DNA of 10,125 nucleotides from Streptomyces sp. NRRL WC-3549. GTDB taxonomy: Bacteria; Actinomycetota; Actinomycetes; Streptomycetales; Streptomycetaceae. The DNA lies in the NCBI RefSeq assembly GCF_000721935.1, contig NZ_KL585399.1:45450-55574 (forward strand). Reading direction: 5' to 3'. The translations under genes and the position numbers were made by a program. Below, in pieces: positions 4,510 through 10,125 of the stretch. The stretch's first letter is position 1, and each line of letters starts with the position of its first letter. Under the pieces are notes generated by a model. It saw nothing but the letters and a program-made list of their open reading frames with translations, was not told the origin of the DNA and searched no databases.

Positions 4510-7189
4510 GGCGTTGCTGCGCACCTGGCCCCGGCTGGCGGAGTGGATCGAAGCGGACCGCGACTGGTTGCGCGTCCGCCAGCAGCTCACCGCCGACGCC
4601 AGGGCCTGGGAACGGGCCGGCCGGGACTCCTCGCTGCTGTACCGCGGGAAACGGCTGGCGGCCGTGGCCGAACGCGCCGAGTCGTCCCCGGCCAGCGCGG
4701 TCGAACCCGGTTCCGTGCTCGGGGAGTTCATGGACGCCTCCCGGCGGCAGGAGCGCCGGGGGATCCGGCGGTCCCGGATCGCGGTGGCGTTCCTCATGGC
4801 ACTGTTCCTCCTCGCGACGACCGGGCTGATCGGTTCCGTCACCTTCCAGCGGGAGGCGGAGCGGGCGGGCCGACGCGACCTGGGACGCTATCTCGCCGCC
4901 GAGGCCGAGGACCTCCGTGACCAACAACCCGGCCTGGCCAAGCAGCTCAGCCTCCTCGCCTACCGGACGAACAAGGACGCCGGCCGTGGCGCCCTGCTCA
5001 ACAGCCGACGCACCCCGGGCGTGCTCAACGCTGACGAGACCGCCCACGACCTCGCCTACAGTGCCGACGGACGCGTCCTCGCGATCTCGGTGCGCGAGGC
5101 GATCGAGCTGCGTTTCAAGGGCGGTTCGTCGCGGATCCGGGCGGGGGTCGTCGGCCCCGTCACGGTCAGTCGCGACGGCCGTACCCTCGCCGCAGTCACC
5201 TACGACGAAAGCCGGCCGAAGACGGGCCGGGTGCGCCTGTGGGACATCTCCGATCCCCACCGCCCGAGGCAGACCGCGGCTCCGCGGCTGGACCACGCCG
5301 TCCACTCGCTCGCCCTCAGCACGGACGGCGCGATCCTCTACGGCGGTCTGTACACCGGCGAGCTGCGCGTCTGGGACCTCCACGACCGGGCCGCGCCCAA
5401 GCCGCTGCCCGCCCCCGAGGCGCACTCCACGCGGATCGACTCCCTGGCCGTGTCCGCCGAGCGCGATCTGCTCGCCAGCATGAGCGTGGACGGCACGATC
5501 CGGTTGTGGAAGGCGGCGGGATCGGGGCGGCCCGAGCGGGTCGCGGTGCTCGAGGGGACGAAGTACGAACGCGACACCGCGGCCAATCCCAGACCGTTGC
5601 ACCGGGTGGCGTTCGACCCCCGGGGGCTGCGGCTCGCCGCACCGGTCGCCGGGAAGAACAAGGACGGGCTGGCACTGTGGAAGCTGGACACTCCCGCCGA
5701 ACCCAAGCGAATCGGTCAGCCGAAGGACGGCGCGACCGACTCCACCGCCGCCATGCAGTGTTACTCGGGCATCGACTCCGTGGCGTTCAGCCCCGTTCGG
5801 GAGTACGTCGTGGCCGCCTGCGAGGGCACCTGGCACGTCCACATCTACGCGAAGACCATCATCCCTGACGCGATCCTCTCCGGCACCTCCGCCGGAGGCC
5901 GCCTCGGGGAGGGCGTGAGCGAGCCCGGCATGGTGCTGTTCGACCCGGCGGAACCGCGCAAGCTGCTGCAGGCCACCGACCGCGGCGTACGTGTCTGGTA
6001 CCTCAACAACTCGGCTCAGCTCGGTGCCGACTCGTTCCTCCCGGCGGAACCCGGCACCGGCGGCCAGTTCGACTACCGCCTGTCGGGCGACAAGCGACTG
6101 CTCGCCCTCCAGGGAGTGGGGGTGAACTACCTGCTCGACGTGACGGACATGCCGGACTCGTTCGCCCTCCAGTCCCTGACGCGCTCCCCCGACATGTTCA
6201 CCGGCGCGGACATCGCCCTCAGCCCGGACGGGCGCCTGCTCGCCGACGTGGAGCTGTACGACGGTACGGAGGACGACGAGAAGGGGAAGAAGGAGCAGTT
6301 CGTCGGTGTGCGGCTGCGTAGCACCTCGGGCGGCCGGGGCGCCCCGCTGCTGTCCACCATCGACGACCTGGACAACGGCGTCCAGGCCATCGCCTTCAGC
6401 CCCACCGAACCCCTCCTGGCCGTGTCCGACATGAACGGCTGGAGAGACGGCAACAGCAAACAGCCGGCCGTACGGATCTACGACATCGCCGATCCCGGAC
6501 ACCCGCGGCAGATCTCTCGTATCGAGGCCACGTCGACGGGGCTCGAATTCTCCCCGGACGGGGAGACCCTTCTCCTCAACGACTCCCCGTTCAACGACCC
6601 GGACGACCCTCGGCCCCAGGCGAAGAACCAGCTGCAGAGCTGGGACCTCTCGGACCCGGCGCATCCCGAGAAGCGGTGGGGGCGGAACCTGCCCGCCGGA
6701 ATGTCCTCGGTGCACGTGGCGTTCCGGCCGGACGGAAAGGTGCTGGCCGTCTACGACAGCGACGGAACCCTGAGCCTGTGGCGGGTGGAGGAGCACCGGC
6801 TCGCCGAGGAGCTGTCCCGCAGCAACCTGAGCATCTACGGCAGCCCGGTCGCCTTCAGCCCCGACGGAGCCCTGCTCGCACTGTTCGCGCAGAAGGAGGT
6901 CGGGGCGGACACGCGCCCGGAGATCTGGAGTGTGGGCGACCCGAAGGCGCCCGCGCTCCACTCCTACCTGCCCGGCGACTCGGGAGGGCAGCTCTACGCA
7001 CTCCAATTCGATCCGGACGCCCGGTTCCTCGCGGTCGTCCGGGCCTTTGCGGGTGTCGACCTGTGGGACACCGATCCGGAGCGCGTCATCGGTGACCTCT
7101 GCGCCGGGGTGGGCGACCCCATCACCCGCAAGCAGTGGGAGCACTTCCTTCCCGACAAGCCGTACGAGCCGCCGTGCCGCTCGTCCTAG
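4088..7189 (+). CDS. nSTAND1 C-terminal region, transmembrane segment and WD40 repeats, C-terminal part of the frameshifted gene
   Basis: This is the second half of the caspase-nSTAND1 gene, in a different frame. The family match extends back to 4070, but the first possible start here is GTG 4088, which has no Shine-Dalgarno sequence, so independent translation is doubtful. Residue numbers are from 4088. Residues 1-215 complete the NTPase, with the winged-helix/arm features ALPLLSHVLWAVW, GGIAEAI, ARISHEALLRTWPRL and LYRGKRL. Basic residues (RRQERRGIRRSR) precede one transmembrane helix (about 231-252, IAVAFLMALFLLATTGLIGSV). The linker QREAERAGRRDLGRYLAAEA follows, and from about 315 to 1000 there are many WD40-like blades: VRLWDISDP, LRVWDLHD, IRLWKAA, LALWKLD, VRVWYLN, VRIYDIADP, LQSWDLSDP, LSLWRVE, VDLWDTD. 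The C-terminus ITRKQWEHFLPDKPYEPPC is a typical ending of Streptomyces WD40-NTPase proteins. The blades are not near-identical copies. The number of blades suggests two propellers, probably the trigger-sensing part. Confidence 0.8.
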   Translation: MLDDGLADVILHEFGATADRQPAAGALPLLSHVLWAVWLRRAGSRLTVAQYRAAGGIAEAIKTTADDTYDGLDGKAREAVRLMLPRLVHVGEDSADTAQPLDRSALLHGLPDTSAAQQALDRFTRARLLTLDQDSARISHEALLRTWPRLAEWIEADRDWLRVRQQLTADARAWERAGRDSSLLYRGKRLAAVAERAESSPASAVEPGSVLGEFMDASRRQERRGIRRSRIAVAFLMALFLLATTGLIGSVTFQREAERAGRRDLGRYLAAEAEDLRDQQPGLAKQLSLLAYRTNKDAGRGALLNSRRTPGVLNADETAHDLAYSADGRVLAISVREAIELRFKGGSSRIRAGVVGPVTVSRDGRTLAAVTYDESRPKTGRVRLWDISDPHRPRQTAAPRLDHAVHSLALSTDGAILYGGLYTGELRVWDLHDRAAPKPLPAPEAHSTRIDSLAVSAERDLLASMSVDGTIRLWKAAGSGRPERVAVLEGTKYERDTAANPRPLHRVAFDPRGLRLAAPVAGKNKDGLALWKLDTPAEPKRIGQPKDGATDSTAAMQCYSGIDSVAFSPVREYVVAACEGTWHVHIYAKTIIPDAILSGTSAGGRLGEGVSEPGMVLFDPAEPRKLLQATDRGVRVWYLNNSAQLGADSFLPAEPGTGGQFDYRLSGDKRLLALQGVGVNYLLDVTDMPDSFALQSLTRSPDMFTGADIALSPDGRLLADVELYDGTEDDEKGKKEQFVGVRLRSTSGGRGAPLLSTIDDLDNGVQAIAFSPTEPLLAVSDMNGWRDGNSKQPAVRIYDIADPGHPRQISRIEATSTGLEFSPDGETLLLNDSPFNDPDDPRPQAKNQLQSWDLSDPAHPEKRWGRNLPAGMSSVHVAFRPDGKVLAVYDSDGTLSLWRVEEHRLAEELSRSNLSIYGSPVAFSPDGALLALFAQKEVGADTRPEIWSVGDPKAPALHSYLPGDSGGQLYALQFDPDARFLAVVRAFAGVDLWDTDPERVIGDLCAGVGDPITRKQWEHFLPDKPYEPPCRSS

Positions 7190-7241
7190 TCCTCCGGGCC
7201 GGGGTCGGTGTTCGTCCTGGTCGGCGGCTCGGCCGTGGAAG

Positions 7242-7274
7242 GCCGGCGGGACCGGGTCAGTCCCGGGGACCGGC
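7242..7274 (+). terminator. Possible first terminator hairpin of the caspase operon
   Basis: GCCGG (7242-7246) pairs with CCGGC (7270-7274), and CGGGAC (7247-7252) with GTCCCG (7260-7265). This makes an 11-bp stem with a 4-base bulge and a 7-base loop, about 50 bases after the stop at 7189. It has no T-run and is a weaker candidate than the hairpin at 7276-7310. Confidence 0.35.
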
Positions 7275-7275
7275 G

Positions 7276-7310
7276 CGGTGGCCGACCCGCTCGGGACGGG
7301 GCGGCCACCG
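7276..7310. terminator. Bidirectional terminator between convergent genes
   Basis: CGGTGGCCG (7276-7284) pairs perfectly with CGGCCACCG (7302-7310), with a small inner CCC/GGG stem in the loop. It lies between the plus-strand conflict locus (ends 7189) and the minus-strand peptidase gene (ends 7328), 17 bases past the latter's stop. It could serve both directions. Confidence 0.55.
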
Positions 7311-7327
7311 GCCTCACACGGGCACGG

Positions 7328-8599
7328 TCACACCAGCCCCAGCGACCGCAGCACGCGCTGCCGGCCCGGTGTCGGGTGTGTCGGCCAGTAGACGTAGCAA
7401 ACACCGCCCGTACCACTCCTGACCTGGCCGTTCGCGTCGTACCGCTTGGTGCGCAGCCAGATGTTCTCCCACTCCCGCCTGCGGTAGACCCGGCGCACCG
7501 CGTCGTTGTCCGGGGACGCGGGGTCGTTGGCGATCACGTCGCCCTCGGCGGTGAAGCCGATGACGGTCATCAGGTGGCCCGAGGTGCCGTAACCCGCCCC
7601 CGTCAGCTCCTCCTCCAGGAACGACTGGGAGGTGATGACCGGGATGCCCGCGCCGACCAGGCGTTCCACGTCGGTCAGTGACCCGAGGCGGGTGACCACC
7701 GCGTTCATGTCCCGGTAGGTCGCGGCGTAGGCGGCGTTGAAGGGCCAGTTGCCGCAGCCCTCGTACTGGTGGTCGTAGGTGTACCGGGCCGCGTGGCAGA
7801 CCTGGGGGTCGGCGATGCCGGGCTCGACCCAGGCGAGGTCGGCGGCGGTGGGCCTGCGCCCCCAGTACTCGATGACCATCTGCGAGGACGTCGGGCTGCA
7901 CCACGCCTCCCCGCCGTTGTCGTACTCGGGGTACTGCCCCACGTGGGTGTTCTGGGAGTAGCGGGGCACCGCCAGCTCCCGGGCGACCGCGGAGGGTGCC
8001 GCCGGGACGGTGAAGCGGTCCGGGATGTCGGAGGCCGTCGCGCCTGCCCGGTGGACGACCGGGGTGCGGCGGCTGCCGGGGGCGCGGTGGAGGGTGATCC
8101 TCAGCCGGTAGGCGGTGATCCGCACTCCGTCCGCCGGTTCGTCCACCGCGAGGGTGTCCGTCCAGACGGTGCTCCTCCCGTCGCCCTGGTCGTCGACGGA
8201 GGTCCTGCGGATGTCCTCGTCCCCCGAGGCCCAGCGGCCCATCACGTACCAGGGGGTGTCGGTGCCGTCGGAGTAGCGGCCGCGCAGTTCGATCTGGACC
8301 CAGGTCCCCGCCGGGGTCAGCGCGTTCCAGGAGGCGATGATCTCGGTCGCGGGAACGGCGCAGCGGTGGAGGGGCGAGGTCCAGGTCGCGTACTCCCAGG
8401 AGGCGGTGACGCCCGTGTGCGGGTCGGTGTGGTCGGTGGTTCCCGTGGGCGCGGCGATCACCAGGCCGGGCCGGCGGCCGGGGGCCACCCGGGTCCCGGC
8501 CGCGGAGCCGCGGCGCCAGTCGGTGTACGTACTCCAGAAGCGGTTGTCCACGAGCGGGCCGGCCATCGGTGCCGAAGGGGTACGGGCGGTGGCGGTCAT
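7328..8599 (-). CDS. C39-family papain-like cysteine peptidase (423 aa)
   Basis: This belongs to an actinobacterial protein family annotated as peptidase C39 family (Peptidase_C39_2-like). The N-terminal half (about 15-200) is a beta-rich domain (VDNRFWSTYTDWR, WEYATWTSP, TWVQIELRGRYSDGT, WYVMGRWA). The C-terminal half carries the protease. The likely oxyanion Gln is Q216 (RYSQN), the nucleophile C234 (GGEAWCSPTS), and the catalytic His and Asp are H342 (SGHLMTVIGF) and D359 (ANDPAS), all in canonical order. Cysteines 268 and 282 may form a disulfide. Relatives, as I recall them, are secreted with an N-terminal signal. Here the best in-frame start, ATG 8599-8597, gives MTATARTPSAPMAGPLVDNRFW, which has no signal peptide, and neither it nor the ATG at 8566 has a Shine-Dalgarno sequence. 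The start is therefore uncertain. The substrate is unknown. It is unlikely to belong to the convergent conflict locus. Confidence 0.85.
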   Translation of the reverse strand: MTATARTPSAPMAGPLVDNRFWSTYTDWRRGSAAGTRVAPGRRPGLVIAAPTGTTDHTDPHTGVTASWEYATWTSPLHRCAVPATEIIASWNALTPAGTWVQIELRGRYSDGTDTPWYVMGRWASGDEDIRRTSVDDQGDGRSTVWTDTLAVDEPADGVRITAYRLRITLHRAPGSRRTPVVHRAGATASDIPDRFTVPAAPSAVARELAVPRYSQNTHVGQYPEYDNGGEAWCSPTSSQMVIEYWGRRPTAADLAWVEPGIADPQVCHAARYTYDHQYEGCGNWPFNAAYAATYRDMNAVVTRLGSLTDVERLVGAGIPVITSQSFLEEELTGAGYGTSGHLMTVIGFTAEGDVIANDPASPDNDAVRRVYRRREWENIWLRTKRYDANGQVRSGTGGVCYVYWPTHPTPGRQRVLRSLGLV

Positions 8600-8637
8600 G
8601 GGCGGATATGGCGCTGCGATGCCGATCGGTGCGCCAA

Positions 8638-8715
8638 CTATCGCGGGTCGGGGCGGGATCGGACCAGTGATTCGGCTCGTGCCGCCGAAGCAATATTGGT
8701 CTGCTCCACTGTCAT
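8638..8715 (-). CDS. Possible 25-aa upstream ORF before the C39 peptidase
   Basis: ATG 8715-8713 to TAG 8640-8638 encodes MTVEQTNIASAARAESLVRS and five more residues. It ends 38 bases before the proposed peptidase start and is in a different frame. It has no strong Shine-Dalgarno sequence and no recognised relatives. It could be a leader peptide or chance. It is noted because it fills most of the 5' region of a gene that lacks a clear start. Confidence 0.15.
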   Translation of the reverse strand: MTVEQTNIASAARAESLVRSRPDPR

Positions 8716-8765
8716 GACCTGCGGATGCGCCGGACGCGCGGGCTCGGCCGGGTGCGTCGTGCTCG

Positions 8766-8771
8766 TAGGCT
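8766..8771 (+). promoter_or_regulatory. -10 box for leaderless transcription of the kinase-like gene
   Basis: TAGGCT is separated by only 6 bases (GGGGCC) from the ATG at 8778. TANNNT at this distance from the start codon is the common arrangement of leaderless Streptomyces mRNAs, in which transcription starts at or next to the ATG. The -35 region is GC-rich and poorly matched. GGGG at 8772-8775 is too close to the ATG to be a convincing ribosome-binding site. Confidence 0.4.
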
Positions 8772-8777
8772 GGGGCC

Positions 8778-9392
8778 ATGGACGATCTGGTGGCCCACGC
8801 CCGGCGGCTGCGCCGTCTGCCGCCGCCCTCGGGGCCGGTACGGCTGGTGGCGGTCGACGGCCACGCGGGCTCGGGCAAGACCACGTTCGCCGGCCGCCTG
8901 GCCGCGGCGCTCGGCGGCGCGCCCGTGCTGCATCTGGACGACCTGGCCACGCACGAGGAGCTCTTCGCCTGGACGGACCGGCTGCGGGACCAGGTGCTGA
9001 CCCCCCTGTCGCGGGGGGAGCCGGCGCGGTACGCGCCGTACGACTGGACCGCCCGGCGCTTCGGCGCCCCGCGGACGCTGTCTCCCGCCCCCGTGGTGCT
9101 CATCGAGGGGGTGGGGGCCGGCCGGGCGGCGGTGCGGCCGTACCTCGCGGCGCTGCTCTGGATCGAGCTGGACCGTACGAGGTCCTGGGAGCGGGGCAGG
9201 CTCCGCGACGGTCCCGGGCTCACGGGCTTCTGGGACGGCTGGACCGTCGCCGAGCGGCGCCACTTCGCCCGGGACCCGTCGTACCCGTACGCGGACGCGG
9301 TGATCCGCCAGGTTCCCGAGGGCTATGTGTGGCTGGAAGGACCTCGTGCGGCGGCGGGGAAGAGTCGGATCATCACACAGAGTGAGGAATGA
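8778..9392 (+). CDS. P-loop uridine-kinase-like NTPase (204 aa)
   Basis: A small cytoplasmic P-loop protein resembling the uridine kinase / nucleoside kinase-like group common in actinobacteria as single genes. Walker A is GHAGSGKTT (28-36) after a strand (LVAVD). LHLDDL (51-56) carries the acidic pair usual in kinases of this type. VVLIEGVGAGR (106-116) is the strand and turn corresponding to the Walker B region. WIELDRTRSWERGRLRDG (128-145) is a basic lid-like helix, and FWDGW follows. The length is normal for the family. The phosphate acceptor cannot be told from the sequence; it may not be uridine. The ATG at 8778 is preferred because of the TAGGCT box 6 bases upstream and because the conserved domain begins soon after. 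The gene is divergent from the peptidase gene, with 178 bases between the starts, and no partner gene is close on the same strand. Confidence 0.8.
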   Translation: MDDLVAHARRLRRLPPPSGPVRLVAVDGHAGSGKTTFAGRLAAALGGAPVLHLDDLATHEELFAWTDRLRDQVLTPLSRGEPARYAPYDWTARRFGAPRTLSPAPVVLIEGVGAGRAAVRPYLAALLWIELDRTRSWERGRLRDGPGLTGFWDGWTVAERRHFARDPSYPYADAVIRQVPEGYVWLEGPRAAAGKSRIITQSEE

Positions 9393-9456
9393 GAACCCCC
9401 ATTCCGGATGGCCGGAAATCTCTGCGCGAATAACCGCCCCACTCCCTCAACTCGGC

Positions 9457-9486
9457 TTGACCGAGGGGGTGTACAGGTCTTACGTT
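9457..9486 (+). promoter_or_regulatory. Promoter TTGACC-N18-TACGTT
   Basis: The -35 TTGACC (9457-9462) and -10 TACGTT (9481-9486) are separated by 18 bases. This is close to the Streptomyces housekeeping consensus (TTGACN, TANNNT) and is the best promoter match I see in the window. The expected start is near 9493. There is no good gene immediately downstream; a hairpin terminator follows within about 70 bases. Confidence 0.5.
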
Positions 9487-9492
9487 CTGAAT

Positions 9493-9562
9493 GTGCGGCT
9501 TTTCGGAGCCCCGCGGACGCGAAGCCCCCGGTTGTTCCCCCGTGATCGGGGGCTTCGTTCTG
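9493..9562 (+). ncRNA. Candidate small RNA or terminated leader (about 65-70 nt)
   Basis: This is inferred from a promoter (9457-9486) and a terminator hairpin (9520-9557) placed only about 35 bases apart. The predicted RNA would fold into a first hairpin (9495-9514: GCGG and CT against AG and CCGC, loop TTTCGG) and the long terminator stem, whose loop carries CCCCC. It could be a free small RNA or a prematurely ended leader of the gene at 9792. I do not recognise a known RNA family; C-runs in loops recall the actinobacterial 6C RNA, but I cannot establish that. Confidence 0.3.
9520..9557 (+). terminator. Perfect 11-bp hairpin terminator
   Basis: CGAAGCCCCCG (9520-9530) is perfectly complementary to CGGGGGCTTCG (9547-9557), with a 16-base loop and TTCT following. 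This is the classic GAAGCCCC/GGGGCTTC shape of Streptomyces intrinsic terminators. It may end the transcript from the promoter at 9457-9486, read-through from the kinase-like gene, or both. Confidence 0.65.
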
Positions 9563-9677
9563 CCCTCACACCTCGCGTCCCGGCCACCCGGAAGCGACCA
9601 GGCGCCACTCCCCCTTCACCGTGCGTCACCCTTCCCGGGCCCCCGCCATGCCCTCACCCGCCCGGCGACCCCGCGGG

Positions 9678-9683
9678 TACGAT
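9678..9683 (+). promoter_or_regulatory. Possible -10 box for the EccA-like gene
   Basis: TACGAT fits TANNNT and lies 108 bases upstream of the ATG at 9792. No good -35 hexamer is seen 16-19 bases before it, so this is a weak call. Confidence 0.22.
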
Positions 9684-9791
9684 GCACCCGGGTGTGGGCA
9701 ATTCCCTTTCCGCGCACGGTGATTCGAAGCGCCACGGTGGGCATGCTGTGCGGGCTGGGACATTCTGGGGGCACGGTTTGTGGGGGACCTG

Positions 9792-10125
9792 ATGGACATC
9801 GGCATGCACGGCGCGCAGGCCCCGGCCGACCTCGCCTGGCTGCGGGGCGTGGACGCCTACACGATGGGCGCCTACCCGCAGGCCGAAGAGGAGTTCAGAG
9901 CCGCGGTAGGCCTCGATCCCGGCATGGCCGACGGATGGCTCGGCCTCCACGCCCTGCGCATCGACACGACGACCGCGCTGTTGCACATGTACCGCCACCG
10001 CGACCGTTTCGGCGAGCAGCGCAGCCGTCACCGGCGCACGCTCAACTCCTGGTACTGGCTGGGCTGGTGGGTCCAGCCGGTGCTGGAGAGCCCGCGCGAC
10101 CTGCTGCTCGCGCACGCCTCGCACT
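9792..10125 (+). CDS. EccA-like TPR/AAA+ ATPase, N-terminal fragment (3' end outside window)
   Basis: The first 111 codons of a protein that runs off the right edge. The start is ATG 9792 with a good Shine-Dalgarno sequence (GGGGGA, 9782-9787); a second ATG at 9804 is less likely. The visible part begins MDIGMHGAQAPADLAWLRGVDAYTMG in sequence order. It then has a tetratricopeptide-like helical pair (AYPQAEEEFRAAVGLDPGMADGWLGLHAL), followed by a tryptophan-rich segment (NSWYWLGWWVQPVLESPRDLLLAHASH). This N-terminus matches, from memory, Streptomyces proteins annotated as AAA+ ATPases of the type VII secretion EccA/SpoVK kind, where an N-terminal TPR domain precedes the ATPase. No ATPase motif lies within the window, so the assignment rests on N-terminal resemblance only. 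If it is EccA-like, the protein acts in the cytoplasm on secretion substrates. Confidence 0.65.
   Translation, partial: MDIGMHGAQAPADLAWLRGVDAYTMGAYPQAEEEFRAAVGLDPGMADGWLGLHALRIDTTTALLHMYRHRDRFGEQRSRHRRTLNSWYWLGWWVQPVLESPRDLLLAHASH

Larger units (their letters stand above)
9393..9791. other. Intergenic gap with a short transcription unit
   Basis: About 400 bases without a recognisable protein gene. From left to right it holds a small stem-loop CTCGG/CCGAG (9451-9465), a strong promoter match (9457-9486), a GC-rich hairpin (9495-9514), a perfect 11-bp terminator-like hairpin (9520-9557) and a possible -10 box (9678-9683) for the gene starting at 9792. Reading frames crossing it are extensions of shadow frames. 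Confidence 0.6.

Noticed and set aside
3896..7144. Very long open frame on the minus strand (1082 codons) antisense to the NTPase-WD40 region
   Set aside because: It is a mirror of codon bias in a GC-rich gene. The product has no recognisable domain, while the plus strand has clear NTPase and WD40 motifs throughout.
7769..9385. Plus-strand open frame of 538 codons across the peptidase gene and the kinase-like gene
   Set aside because: It is a Gly/Arg/Ala-rich shadow in the wrong frame for both recognised genes on either strand.
9491..9560. Leaderless small ORF starting at ATG 9491 just after the -10 box
   Set aside because: The expected transcript start (about 9493) lies within or after this ATG, there is no RBS, and the frame runs on as Pro/Arg-rich shadow sequence.
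9325..9792. Plus-strand open frame of 155 codons extending beyond the kinase-like gene
   Set aside because: It starts inside the kinase-like gene in another frame and crosses a promoter, a terminator hairpin and the next gene's RBS. It has no family resemblance.

Overview
The window is typical of a Streptomyces (or closely related actinomycete) chromosome. GC content is very high, third codon positions are strongly G/C, GTG is used as a start, and the gene families (GH18 chitinase, nSTAND1/EACC1 proteins, an actinobacterial C39-type peptidase, an EccA-like ATPase) are characteristic of the genus. I see no tRNA, rRNA, CRISPR array, transposase or integrase.

Layout. Positions 2-232 hold the last 76 residues of a GH18 chitinase (+), followed by a hairpin terminator. 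A convergent 47-residue single-pass membrane protein lies at 354-497 (-). After a GC-rich gap of about 400 bases comes a 387-residue zinc- and NAD-dependent alcohol dehydrogenase of the glutathione-independent formaldehyde dehydrogenase type (902-2065, +) with its own strong hairpin terminator.

The centre of the window (2264-7189, +) is a two-gene NTP-dependent conflict (presumed anti-phage or suicide) locus. A small membrane protein of the EACC1 type (effector-associated constant component 1) overlaps by 4 bp (GTGA) a very large gene encoding caspase-like protease, nSTAND1 NTPase, transmembrane segment and WD40 repeats. That large gene is out of frame with itself. It reads in one frame up to about 4068, and the family pattern resumes from 4070 in another frame. 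Compared with the conserved family pattern, about 8 bases are missing at a GCC-repeat stretch. As given, the sequence yields a caspase with a truncated NTPase (614 aa) and a separate C-terminal half (up to 1033 aa). Repaired, it would be about 1507 aa. Whether this is a sequence error, a true inactivation or phase variation is the main open question of the window.

After a shared, probably bidirectional terminator (7276-7310), a C39-family papain-like cysteine peptidase lies convergently (7328-8599, -). Divergent from it is a small P-loop uridine-kinase-like protein (8778-9392, +), probably made from a leaderless mRNA. A 399-base gap follows. It contains a good promoter (TTGACC-N18-TACGTT) only about 35 bases before a perfect 11-bp terminator hairpin, an arrangement that would make a short (about 65-70 nt) RNA. 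The window ends in the N-terminal third or less of a protein resembling Streptomyces EccA-like TPR/AAA+ ATPases (9792 onward, +).

Apart from the EACC1-caspase pair, the genes look like independently transcribed chromosomal genes.
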